Shown: positions 44,902 through 54,231, counted from the stretch's first letter. The stretch is 64,000 nt of DNA from D2472 sp964275585 (GCA_964275585.1 CAXYCJ010000011.1:27570-91569), one strand, 5' to 3'. The notes: generated by a model not told the origin, from the sequence alone. Made by a program: numbers and translations.

Positions 44902-45621
44902 TTATTTAATGTTTTTTAATAGATTTTTCTCTCTCTTTATAGCACTTTGCACTTCTTCTTCCAAATTAACCTGGAAAGCTTTTTTTGCAGCAAACAGAAC
45001 TTTTTGATTCATCTCACCCATGGCAGAGGCAAGTTCATTAATTCTAGTCTCTAAATTATCTAGATCCACAACTTCATTAACCAAACCAATTTCCTTGGCC
45101 TCGTCCGCACTTAATTTGGCATTGTTTAAAATGATTTCTTTAGCTTTATTAGCGCCAACTAATGCAGGTAAAAAATAAGTACTTGCGAGACCTGGCAAAA
45201 TCCCGAGCTTTACAAAGGGAAAGGACAGTAAAGCATTTGTTTCAGCAACTCTTATATCAAAAGGAAGAACCATAGTGATTCCAATACCCACACAAGAGCC
45301 TTTCAAACCAGCGATAAGTATTTTTTCAGAAGAAGAAAGCTCAGTAACAAAAGATGAAATAAATTCATCCTCTCCAATTCTTAAGCCTAACTTACTAAGT
45401 TTATCTCCTGATAAATATTCTCTATCAGCGCCAGCACAAAAAGATTGACCTTTGCCTAAGAACGCAATGCTGGAGATGTCGGCGTTTATATTTGCGTGCC
45501 TGAAAGCATGGATAATTTCATCTCCCATATCTGGAGTATAAGCATTTAGCTTGTTTGGTCTGTTTAGGTAGATTTTTGCAAGGGTATTCTCCTCATGGTA
45601 GATAATGTGCTCGTAATACAT
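44902..45621 (-). CDS. enoyl-CoA hydratase/isomerase family protein (A)
   Basis: 239 residues of the crotonase family: NRPNKLNAYTPDM, FCAGADREYLS forming the oxyanion region, GSCVGIGITMVLPFDIRVAE and FPFVKLGILPGLASTYFLP. The second catalytic glutamate of classical hydratases, expected after the G(I/L)P segment, is not obvious (PGLASTYFLP), so isomerase or another crotonase reaction is possible. It follows hydratase B directly, with the ATG one base past the B stop. Confidence 0.85.
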   Translation of the reverse strand: MYYEHIIYHEENTLAKIYLNRPNKLNAYTPDMGDEIIHAFRHANINADISSIAFLGKGQSFCAGADREYLSGDKLSKLGLRIGEDEFISSFVTELSSSEKILIAGLKGSCVGIGITMVLPFDIRVAETNALLSFPFVKLGILPGLASTYFLPALVGANKAKEIILNNAKLSADEAKEIGLVNEVVDLDNLETRINELASAMGEMNQKVLFAAKKAFQVNLEEEVQSAIKREKNLLKNIK

Positions 45622-46413
45622 TTAATTGTCTGAGTAGGGTTTCCATTTAGGAGATCTTTTTTCAATGAATGCCGTTGTGCCTTCTTTAAAATCAGCATGT
45701 ACATTTTGTTCTGAAATTAAATTCCATGCATAATTCAACGCATCTGTTAAGCCAGTTTCCTTAGAATGCCAGATTGCTTTTTTTGTTTTTGATAAAGCTG
45801 ATGGAGAGTGAACTTTTATCATATTGGCAATTTCATTTGCTCTGATTAGGAGTTCTTCATGCGCTATTATTTCACTAATCAATCCAATATTTAGCGCTTG
45901 ATCTACACCCAATCGCTCACCACCACCAATTAAAGACATTCTTAAAACGCTTTCAAGGGGAATCTTTCTACTCAACCCTACTGGCTCTAGACCAGCTACT
46001 AGACCAACCTTTACATGTGTATCAAAAAAGGTTGAATGCTCAGAAGCAATAACAATATCGCTATCTGCAACAAAGTGGAGACCTCCACCACAACACATTC
46101 CGTTAACCGCGCAAATAACAGGTTTCCATATTTGATTCTGCAAGGAAGTCCATTTAATAGATTCAATTGTTGCTTCACCAGGATTATCGTTCATATCAGG
46201 AAGATCGGCTAAATCAGCACCCGTACAAAAAGATTTATCACCGGAGCCTGAGATAATTGCAACGATTGCCGAATCATCGTTGTTAAACTTATTCCAAGCA
46301 TCTGGTAGTTCTTGAGACATACGACTGTTAACTGCATTTAATTGCTCAGGCCGGTTAAGCAAAAGTGTAGCAACACCATCATTAACCTGATAATCAATTG
46401 TTGAGTAATTCAA
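45622..46413 (-). CDS. enoyl-CoA hydratase/isomerase family protein (B)
   Basis: 263 residues. Crotonase motifs are NRPEQLNAVNSRM, FCTGADLADLP, VNGMCCGGGLHFVADSDIVIASE and VGLVAGLEPVGLSRKIP, where the Glu of GLEPVG takes the place expected for a catalytic glutamate. C-terminal helices (ALSKTKKAIW) are complete. It probably hydrates a 2-enoyl-CoA produced by the acyl-CoA dehydrogenases on either side. Encoded between dehydrogenase C and hydratase A with minimal spacing. Confidence 0.88.
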   Translation of the reverse strand: MNYSTIDYQVNDGVATLLLNRPEQLNAVNSRMSQELPDAWNKFNNDDSAIVAIISGSGDKSFCTGADLADLPDMNDNPGEATIESIKWTSLQNQIWKPVICAVNGMCCGGGLHFVADSDIVIASEHSTFFDTHVKVGLVAGLEPVGLSRKIPLESVLRMSLIGGGERLGVDQALNIGLISEIIAHEELLIRANEIANMIKVHSPSALSKTKKAIWHSKETGLTDALNYAWNLISEQNVHADFKEGTTAFIEKRSPKWKPYSDN

Positions 46414-46425
46414 TGCGCTAACCTC

Positions 46426-47538
46426 TTAGTTAAAAAAGTTCTGTTCTAGTTGATTTTCTAAGTATCCTTCGTCCCATAGAGAATTTTGTAAATGCTTGGC
46501 TCGTCTAAAATAAAGCTGAGGATCCGCTTCAACCGTAAAACCCATGCCGCCAAAAATTTGTATCGTTGTTGCAGAAATTTCTCTAAAAGATTTGCAGGAT
46601 TGTAATTTTGCCATAGCAGATAAATTTGAAACGTCTCTTTTAATATCATGAGCCCAGGCTGCTTGATATGTCATTAATTTATTTGCCTCAACTTCAACTA
46701 GACCATCTGCTAGATAGTGGGCTATGGATTGAAAAGAACCAATTTTTTGTCCAAATGCCTCTCTTTCAAGAGCATAATCTCTCCCTAGGTATAAAGATTT
46801 TTCCGATCCTCCGGCAGCTTCAGCAGCCATTAATATCTGACATTTGTAACTTACTAGCTCCCATAGTGACCAGAAATCATCTTCTTCAATTAACATAGAT
46901 TTATCAACTTGAACATCACTGAATTCTACCTCGTACATACTTGTTTTTGCATGATTGGATTGATAGGTATGATTTACCCCGGTTTGATTCATTGAGACAA
47001 TAGCGGCCGCAATGGAATTTTTATACTTGCAAATAACAATGATTTTTTGTGCCATAGATGCATATGGAACCATTTGTTTGCAACCATTTAAAATAAGAGA
47101 ATTACTCTTATTTACTATCTCTATATTAACCCCTGATTTAGCAAAGCTAGAACCTCTTTCTAACAAACCTATGGTATAGATTGATTTGCCTGATGCGATA
47201 TCAGGAAGAATTTTTTCTTTTTGAGATGGGGTACCCATGGAATTTACAAGAGAAGCAGACATAATTGAGCTTATAAAAAGTGGAGACAAGGCCAATGATT
47301 TACCAAACTCCTCAAATACTATTGCAATATCAAGCAATCCCATATTTGAACCTCCATACTTTTCAGGTATTGCGATACCGGTAAGACCTAAAGCAATTAA
47401 TTGATTCCAGAAATCATCTGAGTAACCAGATTTAGTGCCCTCAATTTCCCGTAAGGTTTTAAGGTTTGAAAAATTCTTACATATACCTTCTACGGTTCCC
47501 CTGAGGATATTTTGTTCTTCATTGAAATTTAATTCCAT
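46426..47538 (-). CDS. acyl-CoA dehydrogenase (C)
   Basis: 370 residues: MELNFNEEQNILRGTVEGI, DDFWNQLIALGLTGIAIPEKYGG, a flavin-domain segment with weak conservation (GLLERGSSFAKSG in place of the usual GS-SD motif), and IQIFGGMGFTVEADPQLYFRRAKH at the end. The loss of the classical catalytic-loop residues in the middle marks it as the divergent partner of a heteromeric pair, like gene B at 11.8 kb. Its partner may be the acyl-CoA dehydrogenase at 48074, which is divergent from it. Confidence 0.85.
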   Translation of the reverse strand: MELNFNEEQNILRGTVEGICKNFSNLKTLREIEGTKSGYSDDFWNQLIALGLTGIAIPEKYGGSNMGLLDIAIVFEEFGKSLALSPLFISSIMSASLVNSMGTPSQKEKILPDIASGKSIYTIGLLERGSSFAKSGVNIEIVNKSNSLILNGCKQMVPYASMAQKIIVICKYKNSIAAAIVSMNQTGVNHTYQSNHAKTSMYEVEFSDVQVDKSMLIEEDDFWSLWELVSYKCQILMAAEAAGGSEKSLYLGRDYALEREAFGQKIGSFQSIAHYLADGLVEVEANKLMTYQAAWAHDIKRDVSNLSAMAKLQSCKSFREISATTIQIFGGMGFTVEADPQLYFRRAKHLQNSLWDEGYLENQLEQNFFN

Positions 47539-47619
47539 TAGATATGTTTCTAGTGCTCGATTGTAAAAAATATGTGTTTTTATATTAAACTTAGACTAAA
47601 GGTTAGGCAATATATAAAG

Positions 47620-48069
47620 ATGACAGATAATTCTAAAGAAATAATAAAAAATAAACTTATTCAGTACGCATTTGCTTTGGATACAAGAACTTGGAATCAT
47701 TTAAATGATATTTTTCATGAGCATGCTGTTGCAACTTATGGTAATAAAAATATTAATTTTCTGATCGAGACTAAGTCGAAAGATGAAATTCTGCAGATGT
47801 GCAAAGATAGTCTTGGCGGATGTGGAACAACCCAACACTTACTTGGCAATTTTAGAATTAATATAAACACAACGTTAGCAACAAGCGAATGTTACGTCAG
47901 AGCTTATCATGTAGGACTAGCTCCAAATGAACATGAGTTCTATGAAATGTATGGTGAATACCAAGATAAATGGGAGTTGTTTGATGGGAATTGGATGATT
48001 GTAAAAAGAAATCTAAGGGTTGACCATGAGAGTGGTAACAGAGATAAAGTCTTAGCACCTGGAGATTAA
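47620..48069 (+). CDS. SnoaL-like (NTF2-fold) protein
   Basis: Start at the ATG at 47620; the earlier frame start at 47572 has no ribosome-binding site. 149 residues of the NTF2-like fold: IIKNKLIQYAFALDTRTWNHLNDIFHEHAVATYG, TQHLLGNFRININ, and WELFDGNWMIVKRNLRVDH. This is the SnoaL_4 pattern found in ring-hydroxylase beta subunits, dehydratases and isomerases of steroids or terpenoids. Five bases separate it from the truncated acyl-CoA dehydrogenase, so they share a message. Confidence 0.75.
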   Translation: MTDNSKEIIKNKLIQYAFALDTRTWNHLNDIFHEHAVATYGNKNINFLIETKSKDEILQMCKDSLGGCGTTQHLLGNFRININTTLATSECYVRAYHVGLAPNEHEFYEMYGEYQDKWELFDGNWMIVKRNLRVDHESGNRDKVLAPGD

Positions 48070-48073
48070 TTAT

Positions 48074-48699
48074 ATGAACTTTGATTTTACCCCTGAAGAG
48101 GAAATATTTATTGAAGAGATTAAAGCCTTCATAGATAAGGAAAAATTAAAGCCTAACGCAGATGATGTATTTGCTCCAAACAGAGAGGCAGACGCTCAAA
48201 CTAAAATTGATAGCCCTGCTAGACGTGAATTCATGAAAACTTTATCAAAGAAAGGTTATCTTGGTATGTCTTGGCCAAAACAATATGGAGGTCAAGAAAA
48301 GGATGGTATTTATGATTACATACTGAACGAGGAACTGTGCCGAGTTGGTGCCCCTTCCCCTGGAAAAGGCGTTGGATCTATTGGTCAAACTATTATCCAC
48401 CACGGATCTCAAAAAGTTAAAGATGAGTTCTTGCCTAAAATTCTTGCTGGAGAGATAGATTTTGCCCTAGGTTACAGTGAACCAGGGGCTGGATCAGATC
48501 TTGCCTCATTAAAATTAAAAGCTGAACGCAAGGATAATGGGTGGCTAATTAATGGTCAAAAGATATGGACTTCCTCAGGTCATGTTGCTGATTGGTATTG
48601 GCTAGCTGCAAGGACAGATTCCGAGGCTCCTAAACACAAAGGAATCAGTGTTTTCTTGGTAGATATGAATGACCCTGGTATTGACGTTCACCCTATCGA
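48074..48699 (+). CDS. acyl-CoA dehydrogenase (D), 3' half lost at artificial junction
   Basis: The N-terminal about 208 residues of an acyl-CoA dehydrogenase: FTPEEEIFIEEIKAFIDKEK, GYLGMSWPKQYGGQ, and FAD site YSEPGAGSDLASLKLKAERK, NGQKIWTSSGH. Homology stops at DPGIDVHPIE, exactly where the SMART primer sequence starts. The frame then runs by chance to 48850 in foreign DNA. The complete gene would be about 390 codons. Its loss is a cloning or assembly artefact and not a biological truncation. Confidence 0.9.
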
Positions 48700-48724
48700 A
48701 AGCAGTGGTATCAACGCAGAGTAC
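48700..48724 (+). other. SMART/ISPCR cDNA primer sequence (chimera junction)
   Basis: These 25 bases start AAGCAGTGGT, continue ATCAACG and end CAGAGTAC: an exact copy of the widely used template-switching cDNA primer (SMART, ISPCR). On its left is an acyl-CoA dehydrogenase cut mid-domain in AT-rich DNA; on its right GC-richer DNA with different codon use begins at once. 48725-48883 is the non-coding lead-in to the first gene of the second piece and shows no recognisable feature. The two halves should be treated as separate contigs. Confidence 0.97.
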
Positions 48725-48883
48725 TTCAGGTTACTAGCTGCGATTTTACTAGGCTCGGGCTGCCACAACTTTGTACTCAATTTAAGACTTCTCCTTTGCT
48801 ACCTAGTACGCAGGCTAACTTTCAACACGTCGAGTTCAGCCGGACCCTAGCCCGGTCAGTGTCAAGAGCATAGTGTAAAACTC

Positions 48884-49816
48884 ATGCCAACTCGACCTCA
48901 GACCCGCATAGGACTAAGCCATCTGTCACCTGCAACGCAGGGAATAATTTGGACTATAATCGCATCATTTTGCGTCGTCGCCTTTACAGCGATTGGTAAA
49001 TATCTGATTGCAGAACTCTCGGTACCGATGATTACCTTTTTCAGGTGTGTGTTTGGTGTGCTTTTCATTATACCTTGGATTGCCCGCGTCGGACTTTTAG
49101 GACTAGCTACTAGAAGACCGATACTTTTGGTTGCGCGCGGTATCAATACCCTTATTGGCCTCTATTGTGTCTTTTTCGCAGTTGCTCTTCTCCCGTTAGC
49201 CGATGTCGTAGCCATTCAATATAGCAAACCAATTTTTGCGTCCCTGGCAGCCGCGCTAATTTTGCGTGAGGTCATGTACGGTTCCCGGTGGCACGCGCTT
49301 TTAATTGGTTTTATCGGCATGCTAATGATCATCCGGCCTGGTTTTACAGAATGGAATATTGGTGTCTTATTCGCTCTAGGTGCGATGGCGGCAGGAGCTT
49401 TTACAACAATTTCCGTCAAGCTAATGACCCGCACCGAGCCACCCGATCGCATCGTTGCCTATACGCTACTCGTTATGACATTAGGGTCAGCCATTCCCGC
49501 AATTATCGATTGGCAAACACCCACCTTAGAACAATTGCTATGGTTAATTTTGCTTGGGGGGCTGGCGACAGGTTTTCAGCGTTCGGTTGCACGCGCTTAC
49601 GCAGCAGCCGATGCAACAGTGGTTCTACCATTTGAGTTTGTAAGGCTCCTTATTGCAGTTGCTTTTGGTTATTTAATTTTTGAAGAAGGCCTTGATGGAT
49701 GGACATGGGCCGGTGGCACTATAATTTTTGCTGCGAGCATTTATGTCGTTCGCGCGGAAGCAAAAAGAAGTTCCTTGCTTTCTACCAATCGCAAAAACCA
49801 ACTAGGACCCCCATAG
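48884..49816 (+). CDS. EamA/DMT-family transporter (1)
   Basis: 310 residues with ten predicted membrane helices in two EamA repeats. The first repeat opens GIIWTIIASFCVVAFTAIGK and contains MITFFRCVFGVLF and LPLADVVAIQYSKPIFASLAA; the second has AFTTISVKLMTRTEPPDRI and AYAAADATVVLPFEFVRLL. The family exports metabolites and amino acids; this subgroup, with four members in the second piece, is often labelled RhaT-like or S-adenosylmethionine-type. The substrate cannot be assigned. First gene right of the primer junction. Confidence 0.85.
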   Translation: MPTRPQTRIGLSHLSPATQGIIWTIIASFCVVAFTAIGKYLIAELSVPMITFFRCVFGVLFIIPWIARVGLLGLATRRPILLVARGINTLIGLYCVFFAVALLPLADVVAIQYSKPIFASLAAALILREVMYGSRWHALLIGFIGMLMIIRPGFTEWNIGVLFALGAMAAGAFTTISVKLMTRTEPPDRIVAYTLLVMTLGSAIPAIIDWQTPTLEQLLWLILLGGLATGFQRSVARAYAAADATVVLPFEFVRLLIAVAFGYLIFEEGLDGWTWAGGTIIFAASIYVVRAEAKRSSLLSTNRKNQLGPP

Positions 49817-49909
49817 AATTCAAAAAATGCGATCCAAAATCAGATTTCGGGCGGGTGACTATCAATCCGGATGGCGCAATACTAAATAATTCATACAGGA
49901 GGGCTGATA

Positions 49910-51538
49910 ATGTCGGAAAATCTTCAGGAATTCGACTATATTATCGTTGGGGCAGGTTCGGCGGGTTGCGTTCTTGCAAACCGATTGAGTACTGACCCTA
50001 AAAACCGCATCTTACTTCTGGAAGCGGGGCCCGCTGACCGCAATCCCTTAATCCATTTACCGGTTGGGCCCGCCAGGGTCATAAACGATCCGAAATATGA
50101 CTGGTGCTATGAAACCGAACCACAAGCCAATCTTGGCGGACGCAAAATCGCATGGACAAGAGGTAAAACGTTGGGCGGCTCGTCATCTCTAAATGGCATG
50201 GTCTACATCCGCGGCCATTCCATAGACTATGATCTGTGGGCGCAGCGTGGTCTCAAAGGTTGGGCCTATGAAGATGTCCTGCCCTACTTTAAAAAAGCAG
50301 AGCACAATGAACGGGGAAATGATGACTTTCATGGCATAAATGGCCCACTAAATGTTACGGAAGGTGGCCAAAACCACGCCTTATACGATAACTTTATATC
50401 CGCTGGGAAGGAGGCAGGGTATCCACTCAACGATGATTTTAATGGTGACGAACAGGAGGGTATTGGCCGCTTTCAGTTTACAATAAAAAACGCCCGGCGG
50501 TGGAGTACCGCGGCCGCTTATTTAAGACCTGCGAAATCACGGCGAAATTTGATCATTGAGACCGACGCTAAAACTCAACGCATAACCTTTCAGGGCACGC
50601 GTGCAACTAGTGTCATATACAAACATAAAGGTAGCGTTAAAGAAGCTATAGCCCATCGAGAGATCATTCTCTCAGGCGGCGCCATCAATTCCCCCCAACT
50701 CCTAATGCTATCAGGGATCGGTGACACAACCGCGCTCAAGGCTCTTGGAATCAGCACAGTTATAAACCGACCCGATGTTGGCAAAAATCTTCAAGACCAC
50801 CTATCGATCAGGGTCATGCATCAATCAAAAATTCCTACGATCACCGACGAGTTAAGTAAATTTGAGCGGGGCATTTTTGCCGTCATCCGTGCCGTCCTTT
50901 TTCGTAACGGGCCGGCAGCGGGTTTTCCCCTAGCGGGCGGTGCATTTCTGAAAACGTCCCCTGACCTGGAAATGCCGGACATCCAAATCCATTTTAGCCC
51001 CGGCAATTTAATGTCAATCCATCGGAAACCATTTGCCAAACCAGCAACTGACCATACACGGCCAGATGCTTTTATGTGTCATGCCTGCCAGTTACGTCCG
51101 CAAAGTCGTGGGGAAATATCATTACGAACTGCTGACCCGGAAATTTCACCAATCATGGAACCAAACTATTTATCCGTCGAATATGACCGTCAGGTCATGC
51201 GCGCTGGTTTTAGAATTGCTAGAAACCTTTTGTCTCAGCCTGCTTTTGCCGAATACAGCAAGGGTGAAATTTGGCCCGGTCCCGACATACAAACCGATGA
51301 TGAGATAGATGATTTTATTTCCAGTGCTGCAAGTACGGTCTATCACCCCGTCGGCACCTGTCGCATGGGGACCGATAAGGCCGCTGTGCTCGACGGGGGA
51401 TTAAAGGTACGCGGTGCAACCGGATTACGGGTCGTTGATGCCTCGGTCATGCCGACATTAGTGGGGGGAAATACTAACGCACCCACGATCATGATCGCCG
51501 AGAAAGCTTCCGATATGATTTTGGCGCACCAATCGTAA
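49910..51538 (+). CDS. GMC-family oxidoreductase (choline dehydrogenase type)
   Basis: 542 residues behind a strong site AGGAGGG (nine bases before the ATG). FAD site DYIIVGAGSAGCVLANRL, then GKTLGGSSSLNGMVYIRG, AGAINSPQLL-type ILSGGAINSPQLLMLSGI, and the C-terminal catalytic region STVYHPVGTCRMGTD and VDASVMPTLVGGNTNAP. The catalytic pair is the His of YHPVG and Asn of GNTNAP. The family oxidises primary alcohols such as choline; many members close to BetA act on other alcohols. No betaine aldehyde dehydrogenase or BetI is next to it, so I do not assign betA. Confidence 0.88.
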   Translation: MSENLQEFDYIIVGAGSAGCVLANRLSTDPKNRILLLEAGPADRNPLIHLPVGPARVINDPKYDWCYETEPQANLGGRKIAWTRGKTLGGSSSLNGMVYIRGHSIDYDLWAQRGLKGWAYEDVLPYFKKAEHNERGNDDFHGINGPLNVTEGGQNHALYDNFISAGKEAGYPLNDDFNGDEQEGIGRFQFTIKNARRWSTAAAYLRPAKSRRNLIIETDAKTQRITFQGTRATSVIYKHKGSVKEAIAHREIILSGGAINSPQLLMLSGIGDTTALKALGISTVINRPDVGKNLQDHLSIRVMHQSKIPTITDELSKFERGIFAVIRAVLFRNGPAAGFPLAGGAFLKTSPDLEMPDIQIHFSPGNLMSIHRKPFAKPATDHTRPDAFMCHACQLRPQSRGEISLRTADPEISPIMEPNYLSVEYDRQVMRAGFRIARNLLSQPAFAEYSKGEIWPGPDIQTDDEIDDFISSAASTVYHPVGTCRMGTDKAAVLDGGLKVRGATGLRVVDASVMPTLVGGNTNAPTIMIAEKASDMILAHQS

Positions 51539-51612
51539 AGTGATAAACTAAGCTCTATACTAGTTTTCCCAGATTTCACTCTGGGTCTTTTCATTTCAAC
51601 ACCGGAAAAACT

Positions 51613-52869
51613 TTGACCGACCAGTCTCCCCCAGGGCAAAGCAGCACAGGACCATTGACCGGAATGGCCGCCCTCCGCTATCGCGACTTACAGTTGCTGA
51701 TTGTTGGCAAGGTTTTAGGCTGGATACCGCTTTATATGGTCCTGACCGCCATCGGCTACCAGGTTTATGATATCACCGGAAAAGTTGAAAATCTTGCCTA
51801 TATCGGCTTAGCAACCTTTGCGCCCGCAATCGGGCTATCTCTAATAACCGGATACGTCGCCGATCTATTTGACCGTAGGCTAGTCGTCGGCACTTGCTAT
51901 GCTATTGTTAGCTTTTCCGCAATTTTATTCCTCATGTGGTCATTGGGAGACCGTGCTGAAGTTTGGCCAGTCTTTGTAATTTTGCTCGTGCTCGGAACTG
52001 GAAGGGCCTTTTATCATCCAGCTGCAAACTCGTTGCTGCCTAACCTAGTCCCACCAGAGATATTTCCGAACGCCGTTGCCTGGCACACAAGTACCAATAA
52101 GATTGCGCAAACTGTCGGGCCAATGCTGGGTGGCTTGGTCTATCTTGCAGGGCCGGAGTATGTGTATGCCATTTCAGCCGGGGGTCTAGCGATAGGCACG
52201 ATCACGAGTTTCTTTATAAAAACCAAGACGAGCCGCGCTGGGAAGGAACCCACCAGCTGGAGAGTGCTCTTTGCCGGCCTGCGTTATGTTTATGACAAGA
52301 AAATAATTTTGGGCGCTATTACGCTTGATTTATTTGTGGTGTTGCTTGGGGGTGTCACCGCACTATTACCTGTCTTTGCTAAGGATATCCTGGATGTCGG
52401 ACCTGCCGGTGCGGGATTGCTTAGAGGTGCCATCGCTGCTGGTTCGTTGGCGACTGGGATCGCGTTGACCCGCATCAGCATGACCCGAGCTGTAGGCTCA
52501 ACGCTTTATATCAGTATTTTTGTATTTGGCGGTGCGACCATACTGTTTGGGATCTCCACTGTCCTTTGGCTTTCACTTGCAGCCATGGTGATTCTTGGCA
52601 TCGGCGATATGGTCAGCGTATATATCCGTGTCACGCTTATCCAGATTGCTACACCAGACGATATGCGTGGGCGCGTCAGCGCAGTAAATTCAGTTTTTAC
52701 TGGCGCTTCAAACGAGATTGGTGAATTTCGCGCGGGCATGATGGCGGCTGCAATCGGCACCGTTCCTGCTGTTTTATTCGGTGGGATCGGTTGCTTCGTT
52801 GTGGCGGCTATCTGCTGGTTTGCTTTTCCAGAATTACGAAGGGTCCAGCGAATGGACCGAGAACTTTAA
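51613..52869 (+). CDS. MFS transporter, EntS/MFS_3-like exporter
   Basis: 418 residues from TTG at 51613; an ATG at 51664 (MAALRYRDLQLLIVG) is an alternative start. About twelve membrane helices. Motif A-like loop TGYVADLFDRRLVVG between helices 2 and 3, GRAFYHPAANSLLPNLVP, and the second-half segment ATPDDMRGRVSAVNSVFTGASNEIGEF are typical of the MFS_3 group that includes enterobactin exporter EntS. Substrate unknown. It overlaps the convergent cupin gene by four bases. Confidence 0.82.
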   Translation: MTDQSPPGQSSTGPLTGMAALRYRDLQLLIVGKVLGWIPLYMVLTAIGYQVYDITGKVENLAYIGLATFAPAIGLSLITGYVADLFDRRLVVGTCYAIVSFSAILFLMWSLGDRAEVWPVFVILLVLGTGRAFYHPAANSLLPNLVPPEIFPNAVAWHTSTNKIAQTVGPMLGGLVYLAGPEYVYAISAGGLAIGTITSFFIKTKTSRAGKEPTSWRVLFAGLRYVYDKKIILGAITLDLFVVLLGGVTALLPVFAKDILDVGPAGAGLLRGAIAAGSLATGIALTRISMTRAVGSTLYISIFVFGGATILFGISTVLWLSLAAMVILGIGDMVSVYIRVTLIQIATPDDMRGRVSAVNSVFTGASNEIGEFRAGMMAAAIGTVPAVLFGGIGCFVVAAICWFAFPELRRVQRMDREL

Positions 52870-53276
52870 TCATCCCCGTCATCACATTGAATTGTTTCGT
52901 ACTCAGCGGGTATAGTCATTTCCATCAACAGATAATCGTCCGAATAGTCTAATACGTTGTGTTTAATGCAGGGAGGCTGAACCCAGCAATCGCCTTCCTC
53001 AAAATGCTGTTCGCCGTGCCCCTCAAACCACACCGTTGACCGGCCCTCTAGGCAATAAACCATTTGAAACTCAAGATCGTGATAGTGTAACCCGCTGCCC
53101 CCTTCCGGGCACGCCGCCGTCGTCTTAATCAGATGGACATGAACCTTGCCCTCGGTGATATCGGCAATGCCAAAATCGCGATACTCGCGATAGCTCCGGA
53201 GGCCTCCGCTGATAAATGGATTTTCTTTGGACTTATTGACTAGAAACGTTGATTTTATTTTGCCTGACTGAGGCAT
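52866..53276 (-). CDS. cupin-domain protein
   Basis: 136 residues with one cupin barrel: HVHLIKTTAACPEGGSGLHYHDLEFQMVYCLEGRSTVWFEG (motif 1, with His-x-His and Glu as metal ligands) and GDCWVQPPCIKHNVLDY (motif 2 with the last His). Small single-domain cupins include dioxygenases, isomerases and storage proteins; no specific role is visible. It is upstream of no obvious operon partner but the dioxygenase gene behind it is on the same strand, 98 bases away. Confidence 0.75.
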   Translation of the reverse strand: MPQSGKIKSTFLVNKSKENPFISGGLRSYREYRDFGIADITEGKVHVHLIKTTAACPEGGSGLHYHDLEFQMVYCLEGRSTVWFEGHGEQHFEEGDCWVQPPCIKHNVLDYSDDYLLMEMTIPAEYETIQCDDGDD

Positions 53277-53374
53277 CCCAATTTCCTTTTTTCATAATCT
53301 AACATTGAGGAGGGGGGCGGAGGAAGAGACTCAATCAAGCCACCCATGTCTTAATATTTTCTTCAACCATCTCC

Positions 53375-54231
53375 TCAGGTCAGCGCCCCATATCCCTTCA
53401 GCGTCAAACGGCGCATGAGACGCGACTCATCGCGCGGGAAATCCTTCCGCATATGGATAGAGGCGTAATTGTCCCACATAACCATATCGCCCAGTTTCCA
53501 TTCATGCTCAAACACGACCGCCGGGTCTTCTGAAATCGTGAAGAGCTGCTCCAGAATTTCCTCGTTTTCGTCTGGGTGCTAAACCTTCAATGCGCGCCGA
53601 CATTAGCCGGCTGATATAAAGTGCTTTGCGGCCGGTCGCTGGATGGGTCACAAATATAGGCTGCTCATATTGCAGCATGCCAGAGATATCGGAGTCATAA
53701 ATATTGATGCGCTCTCGGCGTTTGTAATCATGAATCTGGAGAACTTTTCCGGCCCTCAAGCTTTTCTTTGAGACCGCCTGGAATATTTTCATAAGCCTTA
53801 TACATGTTTGAAAAACATGTATTACCACCCCAACTCGGCAAGGTGATGGAATAGAGTAGCGTCGCCTTGTGAGGCGTCTCATAGTAGCTGGTATCATGAT
53901 GAAACCACATCTCCCCGTCACCGAAAGCACCGATAGGTTCGCCGGTCTTCTCGTCCTTAATGTTTGTGACAAACATAAAAGGTGTGTCGTAGCTCCCGCC
54001 TGGTGTTGAGCCGTTGGGCGAACGCCGGCGTTCGCCAAGACCGCCAAAGGTATTAGCAAAAGCCATCTGCTCTTCCTCGGTTATGTCCTGGCCACGGAAC
54101 ACAACAATCACATGCTCATGAAAGGCGTCTTCGATCTCTTTTGCGGTTGCCTCGCTGATTGGTTCGCGCAAATCAACGCCTATAATCTCAGCACCACAAG
54201 CACTGGAGAGTGGGTTAACTTTTATGGACAT
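53375..54231 (-). pseudogene. TauD/TfdA-type 2-oxoglutarate dioxygenase with two frameshifts
   Basis: Three frames join into one about 285-residue TauD protein. Frame one runs from MSIKVNPLSSACGAEIIGVDL through WFHHDTSYYETPHKATLLY (iron ligands His and Asp). One extra A in AAAA (TTTT at 53745-53748 on +) moves it to KVLQIHDYKRR. One extra C in CCC (GGG at 53574-53576 on +) moves it to DENEEILEQLFTI. The last frame ends MVMWDNYASIHMRK (distal His) and RLMRRLTLKG. Both breaks are single-base homopolymer insertions and every catalytic residue survives, so the gene is probably intact in the organism. Divergent from a second TauD gene. Substrate unknown. Confidence 0.82.

Noticed and set aside
48700..48850. 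Novel C-terminal tail on the acyl-CoA dehydrogenase
   Set aside because: The codons after DPGIDVHPIE are primer and foreign non-coding DNA read by chance.
49288..49635. Second frame inside the first EamA transporter
   Set aside because: No homology, high Arg/His content typical of a shadow frame; the transporter frame is well conserved.
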